A stretch of 30,393 nt of DNA. It comes from Aminipila sp047974845. Lineage in GTDB: Bacteria; Bacillota; Clostridia; Peptostreptococcales; Anaerovoracaceae. The stretch is taken from positions 1-30,393 of the forward strand of contig JBKECQ010000078.1 in NCBI GenBank assembly GCA_047974845.1. Reading direction: 5' to 3'. Below the pieces are notes generated by a model that saw only the letters and a list, made by a program, of their open reading frames with translations, was not told where the DNA came from and did no database searches. The position numbers were made by a program, and so were the translations under genes. Shown piece by piece: positions 15,323-22,055 of the stretch. How positions within the stretch are numbered: position 1 is the stretch's first letter; each line of letters begins with the position of its first letter.

Positions 15323-16593
15323 TGAACTTAATAGAAGACTTTATAGGATCGACCATTGAGATATTTATGGCTATGATTCTAATGAATTTATTTAGTGAAG
15401 TATATTTAAAAGATAGATTAAGGACTTTTGCCTGTATTGTATTATCGGCTATGCTTACAGCAGTGGTTGGAATAGTGCAAATTCCTTTTTTATCCATATT
15501 AAACTACTTTTTTATAACCGTTATTTTCATGGTTATTTTGAAAAGAAATTTTTGGGATATTTTATTTGAATTTGTTTTCTCTTTAGCTACCATGATGGCA
15601 ATGCAATATGCATTAATAACAATTTTTTATGAAATCTTAGGAGAGGATTCTCTAAACTTTATTAGTAGATTAGCACAATTGATAATAAGCTTAGCAATAG
15701 TTTCATCAACATTGCTCAGTGTAAAACTACAAAGGCGTACAAGGAACTTCTACTATATTTATCAGGAACAAATACATTTTGTAGGTATAATGCTTTTTAG
15801 CTTCTGTGCTATTGAATTGTACTTGTGGAAGACCAGTGAGACTAATGCTTTTAATCAATCAGCAGTGGTTTTAATATATACAATAGTATGGTTTTGCTTA
15901 AGCGCTTACTTACTGAAAAAGTTGGTAGAAAACAGAAATCAACAAGAGAATATAAGACTACATCAACAATACATGGAAACAACAGAGAATTTGTTAGATG
16001 ACCTATATAGTGAAAAACATGATTTTAATAAACATCTACAAGCCATTTATGGAATTTGCCAATACATGGAGCCGCAACTTGCAGTAGATGAAATAGAAGC
16101 ATATATTGATGCACTTAAGAAGCATGAACTAAAAAAGAAAGAAGACAAGGTATCTATAAATACCGGTAATGGAGTTATTAACGCATTGCTGTACTCTAAG
16201 TCCAAAGAAGCAGAAAAGAACGGCATCGCTTTAAATTATATGCCAACGGGTTCCTTTCCCACATTTCCGTGTGAGACATATGAACTGGTTCAAATAATAG
16301 GTAACCTAATAGATAATGCTTTGGAATACTTAAGCACGTTAGAAGAGAGTGAACGAAAGGCCATATTGACCATAAGTGAATATGATAATAAGAAAATAAT
16401 TGAAGTGAGAAATACCTACTATCTCGAGAGGAGTGGAAACGCAAGTATTTCTCACAATAAGACTTATAGTACAAAACAAGGCCAAAGGCGAGGCTATGGA
16501 TTGCAAAATGTAAAAACCATAACCTCAAAATATAATGGGAAATTTAGCCTTTATTTTGAAGGCAATCAATTTATTGTTGAAGTCTTATTTTAA
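15322..16593 (+). CDS. AgrC-like membrane sensor kinase (GHKL/HATPase_c_5)
   Basis: 423 residues. Five or six TM helices fill residues 1-200 with no large external domain, typical of peptide-sensing AgrC kinases. A cytoplasmic helix (200-230) leads to the phospho-acceptor H233 in SEKHDFNKHL. The ATP-binding domain shows the N-box around N328/N332 (IIGNLIDNALEYL) and a G-box GYGLQNV near the end. It is expected to bind the external autoinducer made from the agrD peptide and phosphorylate the LytTR regulator. ATG 15322 overlaps the preceding stop. The 3' end overlaps the convergent agrD by nine bases with no terminator between them. Confidence 0.92.
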   Translation: MNLIEDFIGSTIEIFMAMILMNLFSEVYLKDRLRTFACIVLSAMLTAVVGIVQIPFLSILNYFFITVIFMVILKRNFWDILFEFVFSLATMMAMQYALITIFYEILGEDSLNFISRLAQLIISLAIVSSTLLSVKLQRRTRNFYYIYQEQIHFVGIMLFSFCAIELYLWKTSETNAFNQSAVVLIYTIVWFCLSAYLLKKLVENRNQQENIRLHQQYMETTENLLDDLYSEKHDFNKHLQAIYGICQYMEPQLAVDEIEAYIDALKKHELKKKEDKVSINTGNGVINALLYSKSKEAEKNGIALNYMPTGSFPTFPCETYELVQIIGNLIDNALEYLSTLEESERKAILTISEYDNKKIIEVRNTYYLERSGNASISHNKTYSTKQGQRRGYGLQNVKTITSKYNGKFSLYFEGNQFIVEVLF

Positions 16594-16719
16594 CAATTCC
16601 TTCGGACAAGCAGGTTCTCCGTGATATGTAAGAGAAGCTGCGGAAACTGTTGTAGTTGCAACACAGATTAAAAATAAAGCACTTGAGCTTAAAAGAAATG
16701 ATTTGATTTTTTTAAACAT
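16585..16719 (-). CDS. agrD: AgrD-like cyclic autoinducer precursor peptide, Ser in place of Cys
   Basis: A 44-residue gene. The N-terminus is MFKKIKSFLLSSSALFLICV, a basic-hydrophobic membrane leader. The C-terminus is SAASLTYHGEPACPKELLK. The conserved acidic tail GEPACPKELL lines up with DEVEVPKEL of S. aureus AgrD-I. That puts S29 at the ring-forming position normally held by Cys, giving a five-residue candidate ring S-L-T-Y-H (lactone rather than thiolactone). GGAG lies seven bases before the ATG at 16717-16719, inside the end of agrB. The start overlaps agrB by eight bases (coupled translation), and the stop overlaps agrC. The peptide would be cut and cyclised by AgrB and exported. Identity rests on motif, size and adjacency to agrB. 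Confidence 0.9.
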   Translation of the reverse strand: MFKKIKSFLLSSSALFLICVATTTVSAASLTYHGEPACPKELLK

Positions 16720-17296
16720 ATCGATTCTCCTTTTTTAATTGTTTGTGTAATTTTAAAAACAATAACTCGACAGAATGTAAAAATAGTGCCCAACAACTTA
16801 TAGTGATGATTAAGTTATCTTTTAAAACCACCAATACTATAACGTTAAATATACAAAGATAGATTATGGAAAAGTATTTGTTCTGCAAATACTTTTTCCT
16901 ACTTAAAATAGGTCTTGCTTCAGAAGGAGCAAGTGGACAAATACAGATGATGATACTGCTTATTGCTAGTAAACAATAACAACTCAATTGCTGGAGTTTT
17001 AACAGCGGAAATACAAATATAGAAAGAAAGAAATATGTAAGACTAAATAAAAAACAAGGAATACTCTTTTGGAAATGGACTCCACCTGTGCTTATGCGAA
17101 TCGGAAGGATTAGCAGCATGACAATTAAAAAAGTTTTAGCTTGTCCAAGTAAAGCAAAAATCAAAAGTAATAGTAAAGTCTTAATTAACTCGTTTTTTAT
17201 TACAGCCAGAGCATATGTTACTTTTATTATTCCCAACTCATCTGTAACTTTTTGTTCTTGCAATTTTAAAATATATGCCTCTGAAATACTTTTCAT
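16712..17296 (-). CDS. agrB: AgrB accessory gene regulator, autoinducer-processing membrane protease
   Basis: 194 residues from ATG 17294-17296; a GTG at 17302 would add two residues. AgrB is a membrane cysteine endopeptidase that removes the C-terminal tail of AgrD and helps form the ring. The signature is intact: IRISTGGVHFQKSIPC with catalytic His74 and Cys81 (numbered from the ATG) in the first third, followed by several TM helices and a basic C-terminus (LKLHKQLKKENRYV). Length matches the family. It is the first gene of a two-gene minus-strand operon with agrD, driven from a promoter at 17351-17378. Upstream lies the 62-bp palindrome shared with the divergent gene. Confidence 0.95.
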   Translation of the reverse strand: MKSISEAYILKLQEQKVTDELGIIKVTYALAVIKNELIKTLLLLLIFALLGQAKTFLIVMLLILPIRISTGGVHFQKSIPCFLFSLTYFFLSIFVFPLLKLQQLSCYCLLAISSIIICICPLAPSEARPILSRKKYLQNKYFSIIYLCIFNVIVLVVLKDNLIITISCWALFLHSVELLFLKLHKQLKKENRYV

Positions 17297-17350
17297 ATGC
17301 ACCTACCTTTTATATTTCATAACCCCTTTTGACAATGATCATTTAACATA

Positions 17351-17378
17351 ATCATAGGACTTTTGGCTAAAAAATCAA
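17351..17378 (-). promoter_or_regulatory. Promoter of agrB-agrD
   Basis: On the minus strand TTGATT (17378-17373), a 16-bp spacer and TATGAT (17356-17351). The -35 ends 13 bases from the edge of the 62-bp palindrome, a position suited to activator contact. Confidence 0.65.
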
Positions 17379-17391
17379 TAGTAAAAACATG

Positions 17392-17453
17392 AAATGTTGT
17401 TTTGATAGTATGAAAAGTGAAAATTCACATTTCGTACCTTCCAGACAACATTT
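17392..17453. promoter_or_regulatory. 62-bp concentric palindrome, predicted AgrA-like (LytTR) binding array
   Basis: Position-by-position comparison of the two 31-base halves gives 24 Watson-Crick matches, with two further G-T. Outer arms are AAATGTTGT (17392-17400) and ACAACATTT (17445-17453). Inner arms are GTGAA and TTCAC about the same centre (17422/17423). Each half contains two 9-bp units in direct orientation separated by 12 bp (AAATGTTGT then AAAAGTGAA on plus; AAATGTTGT then AAATGTGAA on minus), the spacing of LytTR sites. It lies 13 bp from the -35 of both divergent promoters. Confidence 0.75.
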
Positions 17454-17466
17454 TAGACAAAATGGA

Positions 17467-17495
17467 TTGACATAAAAAAAGTAAAAACGTATGCT
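17467..17495 (+). promoter_or_regulatory. Promoter of the divergent membrane-protein gene
   Basis: TTGACA (17467-17472), 17 bp, TATGCT (17490-17495). It gives a leader of about 100 bases before ATG 17601. The -35 is 13 bp from the palindrome edge, mirroring the agrB promoter. Confidence 0.75.
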
Positions 17496-17600
17496 AGATA
17501 ATGTTGTAAAAATATTGGAACAAAATGGCTATATATACCCAATAGCTGCAATAAATTATCTTTAATCTAAATAATCGGCATGGCTTTCAAGGGAGATATT

Positions 17601-18191
17601 ATGTTTAGACGAAATTTGTTTGCAGAAAAAATAATACTTCTTTTAATTATTGCAACTATAGTAATGATACAGTTACCATTTCGTTACACCCAGTATGGTG
17701 TGACGCTGAACATAGCGGAAAACATAGAAAAAAAGGAAGGAAAACGTCCTATCTATATTTCTTATGATTCAGAAAAGAGTCAGGGGCTTTTAAAGGTAAT
17801 GGTATTTTCTTACTTGGTAGAGGATGATAATGGACTAAAAGTATATAAAAGAGGTTGTTCCATATTTGTTAAACATCAGTTTTTGCCATTATATAAAAAG
17901 GAATTATTTTTTATTAAAGATATGGAGTACAATGGCGTTCTTCCCATATTTACTTTCACAGTACGAGATATGAAGCAAGTAAATATAGTGGAGATAACAA
18001 ATCAAAAAATAAACATTCTATTTGTAGAAAATATTGTTTTAAATGAAATTTTTAAGTGTGTGTGTTTTATTGTATTATTGATTTTAGCAATTATTTGTAT
18101 TGTTTATGGACGGAAACTTAAACCTCTAAAAGAGGCTGTTTCCTATGATTTGGATGTGAAAATTGAACGGGGAACCATACCAGAAAAATAA
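17601..18191 (+). CDS. Two-TM membrane protein of unknown function, divergent from agrB
   Basis: 196 residues from ATG 17601, chosen because AAGGGAG sits just upstream; ATG 17580 would add seven residues without a ribosome-binding site. One hydrophobic segment is near residues 8-26 (AEKIILLLIIATIVMIQLPF), then about 115 polar residues likely outside the cell. A second TM (FKCVCFIVLLILAIICIVYG) is near 147-167, followed by a basic-acidic cytoplasmic tail. I recognise no family. Its promoter shares the 62-bp palindrome with agrBD, so it is the leading candidate for an Agr-controlled effector, immunity or accessory component. That role is inference. Confidence 0.75.
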   Translation: MFRRNLFAEKIILLLIIATIVMIQLPFRYTQYGVTLNIAENIEKKEGKRPIYISYDSEKSQGLLKVMVFSYLVEDDNGLKVYKRGCSIFVKHQFLPLYKKELFFIKDMEYNGVLPIFTFTVRDMKQVNIVEITNQKINILFVENIVLNEIFKCVCFIVLLILAIICIVYGRKLKPLKEAVSYDLDVKIERGTIPEK

Positions 18192-18219
18192 AGAAGAAAG
18201 TAAAGTGATGTTCAAAGAC

Positions 18220-18248
18220 TTGATTTTTTTTTGAAAAAATGATATTAT
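18220..18248 (+). promoter_or_regulatory. Promoter of the CYTH gene
   Basis: TTGATT (18220-18225), 17 bp, TATTAT (18243-18248), with a T-run and A-run in the spacer. Confidence 0.6.
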
Positions 18249-18329
18249 AACCTTTACGTGATTTGTATAGCTTTAAGACGAGCATATAGTAAATAAAATT
18301 ACAAAGCATTAGAAAGTAAAGGTACAAAT

Positions 18330-18959
18330 ATGGAAATTGAAATGAAATACGGCATTGGGGATAAAGAAATTGCCGCAAACATTTGGGATGATGAGTATCT
18401 TTTGAGTATTGAAGAGCCCGAGACAAGAGAAAAGATATTAATGAAAGCGGCTTACTTTGATACAGAAGATTTGGTTCTTTCGAAAAATGATATTGCCCTA
18501 AGGGTTCGTATGGAAGGCAGCAGAATTGTTGCAACCCTAAAGTGGAAAGGAAAGAATGAAGGAGGACTTCATATTAGAGAAGAACTTAATGTTCCAGTAG
18601 ATGATGAAGCTTGTTTTATTATGCCTGATCCGCAGCTTTTCAAAGAAAGTGAAATTGGACAAGAGGTTATTGCTTTAATTGGTTTTAAAAAGCTTTACAG
18701 CATCATGGAAACAAACTTTGTCAGAAGTAGAGTTAGAATTGATAACGGCAAGGGCATTATGGAAGTATCCATTGATAACGGGGAAATTATTACTGATAAA
18801 GGTACGGAACATATATCAGAAATAGAGATAGAACTGTTTTCGGGAGAACAAGAAGCTCTTGAAGAGGTTACAAAAATTATTGCTGATAAATATGGATTGT
18901 TACCTGAAACCAGAAGCAAGTATGCCCGAGGTCTTACTCTATTAGGCTTTGAAAGATAG
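18330..18959 (+). CDS. CYTH-domain protein (triphosphate tunnel metalloenzyme family)
   Basis: 209 residues. The N-terminal ExExK signature is exact (E2, E4, K6 in MEIEMKYGI). It is followed by the alternating charged strands expected for an eight-strand tunnel: LRVRMEGSRIVATLKWKG, HIREELNVPV, FVRSRVRI and ISEIEIELFSG. The closing SKYARGLTLLGFER is also typical. Family members hydrolyse inorganic triphosphate, thiamine triphosphate or nucleoside triphosphates with Mg or Mn. The substrate cannot be told from sequence. It is soluble, cytoplasmic and apparently monocistronic, with its own promoter and terminator. AAAGG precedes ATG 18330. Confidence 0.9.
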   Translation: MEIEMKYGIGDKEIAANIWDDEYLLSIEEPETREKILMKAAYFDTEDLVLSKNDIALRVRMEGSRIVATLKWKGKNEGGLHIREELNVPVDDEACFIMPDPQLFKESEIGQEVIALIGFKKLYSIMETNFVRSRVRIDNGKGIMEVSIDNGEIITDKGTEHISEIEIELFSGEQEALEEVTKIIADKYGLLPETRSKYARGLTLLGFER

Positions 18960-18997
18960 AACAGAAAATAGTAAATAAAATATAAAATTTATATAAT

Positions 18998-19029
18998 AAA
19001 AAACGGATACTACATAGTATCCGTTTTTT
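18998..19029 (+). terminator. Rho-independent terminator of the CYTH gene
   Basis: AAAAAACGGATAC (18998-19010) and GTATCCGTTTTTT (19017-19029) pair perfectly with a 6-base loop and a built-in T-run. Confidence 0.93.
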
Positions 19030-19038
19030 ATTACCCGG

Positions 19039-19060
19039 TTTTATATCAATTTTATATCAA
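19039..19060. repeat. 11-bp exact tandem duplication
   Basis: TTTTATATCAA occurs twice back to back (19039-19049, 19050-19060), right after the CYTH terminator. Confidence 0.93.
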
Positions 19061-19071
19061 TTTAATTGTAT

Positions 19072-19099
19072 TTGCTTAAAAATAGTAATAAAATAGATA
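19072..19099 (+). promoter_or_regulatory. Possible promoter of the Mpv17-like gene
   Basis: TTGCTT (19072-19077), 16 bp, TAGATA (19094-19099), about 50 bp before the gene. Confidence 0.4.
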
Positions 19100-19104
19100 C
19101 CAGT

Positions 19105-19124
19105 TAAATTCTTATAAATTCTTA
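19105..19124. repeat. 10-bp exact tandem duplication in a leader
   Basis: TAAATTCTTA twice in tandem (19105-19114, 19115-19124), between the possible promoter and the AAAGGAG ribosome-binding site. Confidence 0.93.
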
Positions 19125-19148
19125 AATTAAAAAAGGAGAAAAGCTGTT

Positions 19149-19811
19149 ATGTTGGAAAGAGAGAATAACCCAAAAGTAGCTTTGGTAAGCGTGGGGATAA
19201 TATTATTTTTTGTTATAATACTTGCGGTGCCCTATTCCAGAGAGATATTCAGAGTAATAAGCGGAGAACATCCTTTTTTATTGGGATTCATAAAATTTGC
19301 ATTGCTTGCCACAGTTGGAGAAATAATATCCTTAAAGTTTTCCCAAGGAGTATGGAAATGCCCCAGTAAGATAATTGAAAGAGCTTTTATATGGGGAATC
19401 CTAGGTGTAATTATTACCTTTGCACTGAAGGTATTTGCATCCGGAATAGGTTCTGTAGTTCAAAACGGACTATTGCCGGGAGAAGGCAATTTATTTTTAA
19501 CAGCACTATACACAAGTATTGCAATGAATGTTCTTTTTGGACCGACTATGATGGGCATACATAGGATTACTGATAAGAACATAGATATGAAGGTTGAAGG
19601 CGTACAAGACATAACAATATATAAGGTTGTTCAAAACGTAAATTGGGGAAGCTTTGTATCTTTTGTAGTTCTTAAAACGATTCCTTTGTTCTGGATTCCT
19701 GCACATACCATTACCTTTATGCTTCCGTCGGAATATCAAACTATCATGGCAGCTTTTTTATCGGTGGCATTAGGAATTATTTTAGGATTTTCAGCTAAAA
19801 TTAAAAGTTAA
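19149..19811 (+). CDS. Integral membrane protein, Mpv17/PMP22-like
   Basis: 220 residues with about five hydrophobic helices (12-30, 45-62, 80-100, 115-135, 170-215) and no signal peptide cleavage site. The FGPTMMGIHR segment followed by LFWIPAHTITFMLPSEYQ recalls the Mpv17/PMP22 pattern of a GP..H motif and then W.P....F..P...R. Bacterial members have no established function; a channel-like role is known only for eukaryotic relatives. AAAGGAG precedes ATG 19149. The gene is monocistronic between its leader repeats and the terminator at 19829. Confidence 0.65.
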   Translation: MLERENNPKVALVSVGIILFFVIILAVPYSREIFRVISGEHPFLLGFIKFALLATVGEIISLKFSQGVWKCPSKIIERAFIWGILGVIITFALKVFASGIGSVVQNGLLPGEGNLFLTALYTSIAMNVLFGPTMMGIHRITDKNIDMKVEGVQDITIYKVVQNVNWGSFVSFVVLKTIPLFWIPAHTITFMLPSEYQTIMAAFLSVALGIILGFSAKIKS

Positions 19812-19828
19812 AAGCTTACAATTAGGTG

Positions 19829-19859
19829 ACGGATATATGAAAAATATATCCGTTTTTTT
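19829..19859 (+). terminator. Rho-independent terminator
   Basis: ACGGATATAT (19829-19838) and ATATATCCGT (19844-19853), loop GAAAA, then seven T residues. Confidence 0.92.
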
Positions 19860-19918
19860 GTTCTATCGTTTATTTTTTATTATTTTGTAGTGGTTTTGCA
19901 CTTTTTCTAAGGTATTTT

Positions 19919-19958
19919 TGCTATAATTCTTTACTTTTAGCCCTTTTAGGGGTATAAT
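19919..19958 (+). promoter_or_regulatory. Two probable promoters upstream of trigger factor
   Basis: First, an extended -10 TGCTATAAT (19919-19927). Second, TTTACT (19930-19935), 17 bp, TATAAT (19953-19958). The second spacer holds the palindrome CCCT TTT AGGG (19941-19951), and ATAATG/CATTAT (19957-19970) overlaps its -10 and the start of transcription. No CIRCE box is seen. The leader to ATG 20091 is about 125 bases and contains no supported gene. Confidence 0.6.
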
Positions 19959-20090
19959 AATGTGCATTATGGGTATAGAATCATAGTATATGTTAAAAAA
20001 GGATGGTTACTCTGGCAAAAAAGAGGTACATAGTATATATACATAGTGCATATGTGAACCAGGGTTTAATTTTTAGGAGGAAAATATATA

Positions 20091-21374
20091 ATGAAATCAA
20101 CATTTATCTCAAGAGAAAAGAACGACGTAAAGTTTACAATGGAATTTACTGGGGAAGAGTTCGAAGCGTCAGTAATTGCAGCATATCAGGCTAACAAAGG
20201 TAAGTTTGCAATTGATGGTTTTAGAAAAGGTAAGGCTCCAAGAAAGTTAATCGAAACATATTATGGAGAAGATGTTTTCTTTGAAGATGCTATTAATAAC
20301 TTATTCTCACAAAATTATATTAAAGCTCTTGACGAATTAAATATTAATGTTATAGACAGACCAAATGCAGATTTCAGTGAAATTAAGAAGGGTGAAGGTT
20401 TCACAGTGACTATTACAGTAACTGCTTATCCTGAATTTGAAGTAAAGAACTATAAGGGTGTTGAAATTGCAAAAGTTGAAAACAAAGTTACAGACGAAGA
20501 AGTAGACAAGGAATTAGAAACACTAAGAGATAGAAATGCAAGAATGGTAATTGCAGAAAGACCGGCAAAAGAAGGGGATACTGTAATTATTGACTACTCC
20601 GGATTCGTTGGAGAAAACCAGTTTGAAGGAGGTACTGCTGAAAGACAACCTCTAAAACTTGGTTCAAATACATTTATTCCGGGATTTGAAGAACAGCTTA
20701 TCGGATGCAGTGCTGAAGAAGAAAAGGATGTTGTAGTAACATTCCCAACAGAATACCATGCAGACGATTTAGCAGGAAAAGAAGCTGTATTTAAGTGTAA
20801 GGTTCATGAAGTAAAGGAAGAAGAAAAGCCTGAACTAAATGATGAATTTGCAAAAGATGTTAGCGAATTTGACACACTTGAAGAATTAAAGAAAAATACA
20901 AGAGAAAAGTTAGAAAATATTGCAGAGGTTAGTTCTGTTACTGAAATGAAGAACTCTGCACTTGAAAAAGTATTTGAAGCTAATGATATTGAAGTTCCGG
21001 CAGTTATGGTGGAAGATGAAATTGACAATATGCTACAGGAATTTGAATATCAATTAAAATATCAGGGCTTAGATCTTCAACAGTACTTCCAGTATATGGG
21101 CAAGGAAGCAAATGATGTTAGAGAAGAACTAAGAGAAGAAGCTGCAAAGAAGACAAAGACAAGAATGTTAATCTCAGCTATTGCAGATGTTGAAAAGATT
21201 GAAGCATCTGAAGAAGAAGTTAATAAGGAATTGGAATTAATGGCAATTCAGTATAACTTAGAAGTAGATAAGATTAAGTCAATGCTTGGAGCAGAAAATT
21301 TTGCTGCACTTGAAAAAGATATTAAGATGAAAAAAGCTGTAGATTTCGTTTATGATAACGCAGTAATTAAATAA
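20091..21374 (+). CDS. tig: Trigger factor, ribosome-associated chaperone and prolyl isomerase
   Basis: 427 residues, normal length. The N-terminal ribosome-binding domain (1-115) contains the ribosomal-contact signature GFRKGKAPRKLIETYYG. The FKBP-type PPIase domain (about 150-240) has GDTVIIDYSGFVGENQFEGG and FIPGFEEQLIGCSAEEEKDV. The helical C-terminal chaperone arms follow (about 250-427). It shields nascent chains at the ribosome exit. AGGAGG lies ten bases before ATG 20091. It is followed by clpP and clpX, the standard clostridial order. A 12-bp stem-loop in the tig-clpP gap may separate or balance the messages. Confidence 0.98.
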   Translation: MKSTFISREKNDVKFTMEFTGEEFEASVIAAYQANKGKFAIDGFRKGKAPRKLIETYYGEDVFFEDAINNLFSQNYIKALDELNINVIDRPNADFSEIKKGEGFTVTITVTAYPEFEVKNYKGVEIAKVENKVTDEEVDKELETLRDRNARMVIAERPAKEGDTVIIDYSGFVGENQFEGGTAERQPLKLGSNTFIPGFEEQLIGCSAEEEKDVVVTFPTEYHADDLAGKEAVFKCKVHEVKEEEKPELNDEFAKDVSEFDTLEELKKNTREKLENIAEVSSVTEMKNSALEKVFEANDIEVPAVMVEDEIDNMLQEFEYQLKYQGLDLQQYFQYMGKEANDVREELREEAAKKTKTRMLISAIADVEKIEASEEEVNKELELMAIQYNLEVDKIKSMLGAENFAALEKDIKMKKAVDFVYDNAVIK

Positions 21375-21385
21375 AAAATAAATTT

Positions 21386-21423
21386 TATGTGCAGTTGGTT
21401 AAAATAGGAATCAACTGCACATA
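21386..21423 (+). other. Stem-loop between tig and clpP
   Basis: TATGTGCAGTTG (21386-21397) pairs perfectly with CAACTGCACATA (21412-21423). No T-run follows. A second small palindrome ATACTA/TAGTAT (21421-21434) overlaps its end. It is likely a processing or partial attenuation site. Confidence 0.6.
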
Positions 21424-21456
21424 CTATCTAGTATATGTGAAAAGGGAGGGATTTAT

Positions 21457-22041
21457 ATGCCAATGATACCTTATGTCATTGAAAATACCGGAAAAGGCGA
21501 ACGTTCCTATGACATCTACTCAAGATTACTAAAAGACAGAATAATCTTTATTGGAGAAGCTATAGATGAACATATTGCTAGTTTAGTAGTAGCACAACTT
21601 TTATTTTTAGAAGCTGAAGATGCAAAGAAAGATATTTGTATCTACATTAATAGCCCAGGGGGTTCTGTTACGGCAGGTATGGCTATCTATGATACAATGC
21701 AATATATAAAACCGGATGTGTCTACTATATGTATAGGTATGGCTGCAAGCATGGGAGCTTTTTTACTTTCTTCTGGGGCAAAGGGCAAGAGATTTGCATT
21801 ACCAAATGCTGAAGTTATGATTCATCAACCTCTTGGAGGTGTTAATGGTCAGGCTTCGGATATTAAGATTCATGCTGACTGGATATTAAAGACTAGAGAA
21901 AAATTAAACAAAATTTTAAGTAGTAATACAGGGCAAGATTTAGCTAAGATAGAAAGAGACACAGATAGAGACAATTTCCTTAGCGCAGCAGAAGCCGCAG
22001 AATATGGCTTAGTTGACAAGGTAATTGAATTCAGACCATAA
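21457..22041 (+). CDS. clpP: ATP-dependent Clp protease proteolytic subunit
   Basis: 194 residues. The serine-protease triad is visible: S98 in GMAASMGAF, H123 in MIHQPLGG and D172 in RDTDRDNF. MPMIPYVIENTGKGERSYDIYSRLL is the usual N-terminus that forms the axial gate. Fourteen subunits form the degradation chamber that works with ClpX, encoded 14 bp downstream. GGGAGGG precedes ATG 21457. I see no convincing CtsR operator upstream. Confidence 0.98.
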   Translation: MPMIPYVIENTGKGERSYDIYSRLLKDRIIFIGEAIDEHIASLVVAQLLFLEAEDAKKDICIYINSPGGSVTAGMAIYDTMQYIKPDVSTICIGMAASMGAFLLSSGAKGKRFALPNAEVMIHQPLGGVNGQASDIKIHADWILKTREKLNKILSSNTGQDLAKIERDTDRDNFLSAAEAAEYGLVDKVIEFRP

Positions 22042-22055
22042 CTAAGGGGGAAATT

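Noticed and set aside
17088..17351. Open frame on plus within agrB
   Set aside because: It lies antisense to a clear AgrB with catalytic residues and has no ribosome-binding site.
20003..20194. Short open frame overlapping the trigger factor start
   Set aside because: It shares sequence with the tig leader and start in another frame, shows no family and loses to the AGGAGG-tig start.
21397..21414. CtsR-like box before clpP (GGTTAAAATAGGAATCAA)
   Set aside because: The first heptad is close to GGTCAAA but the second matches poorly, and the site is mostly the loop of a 12-bp hairpin.
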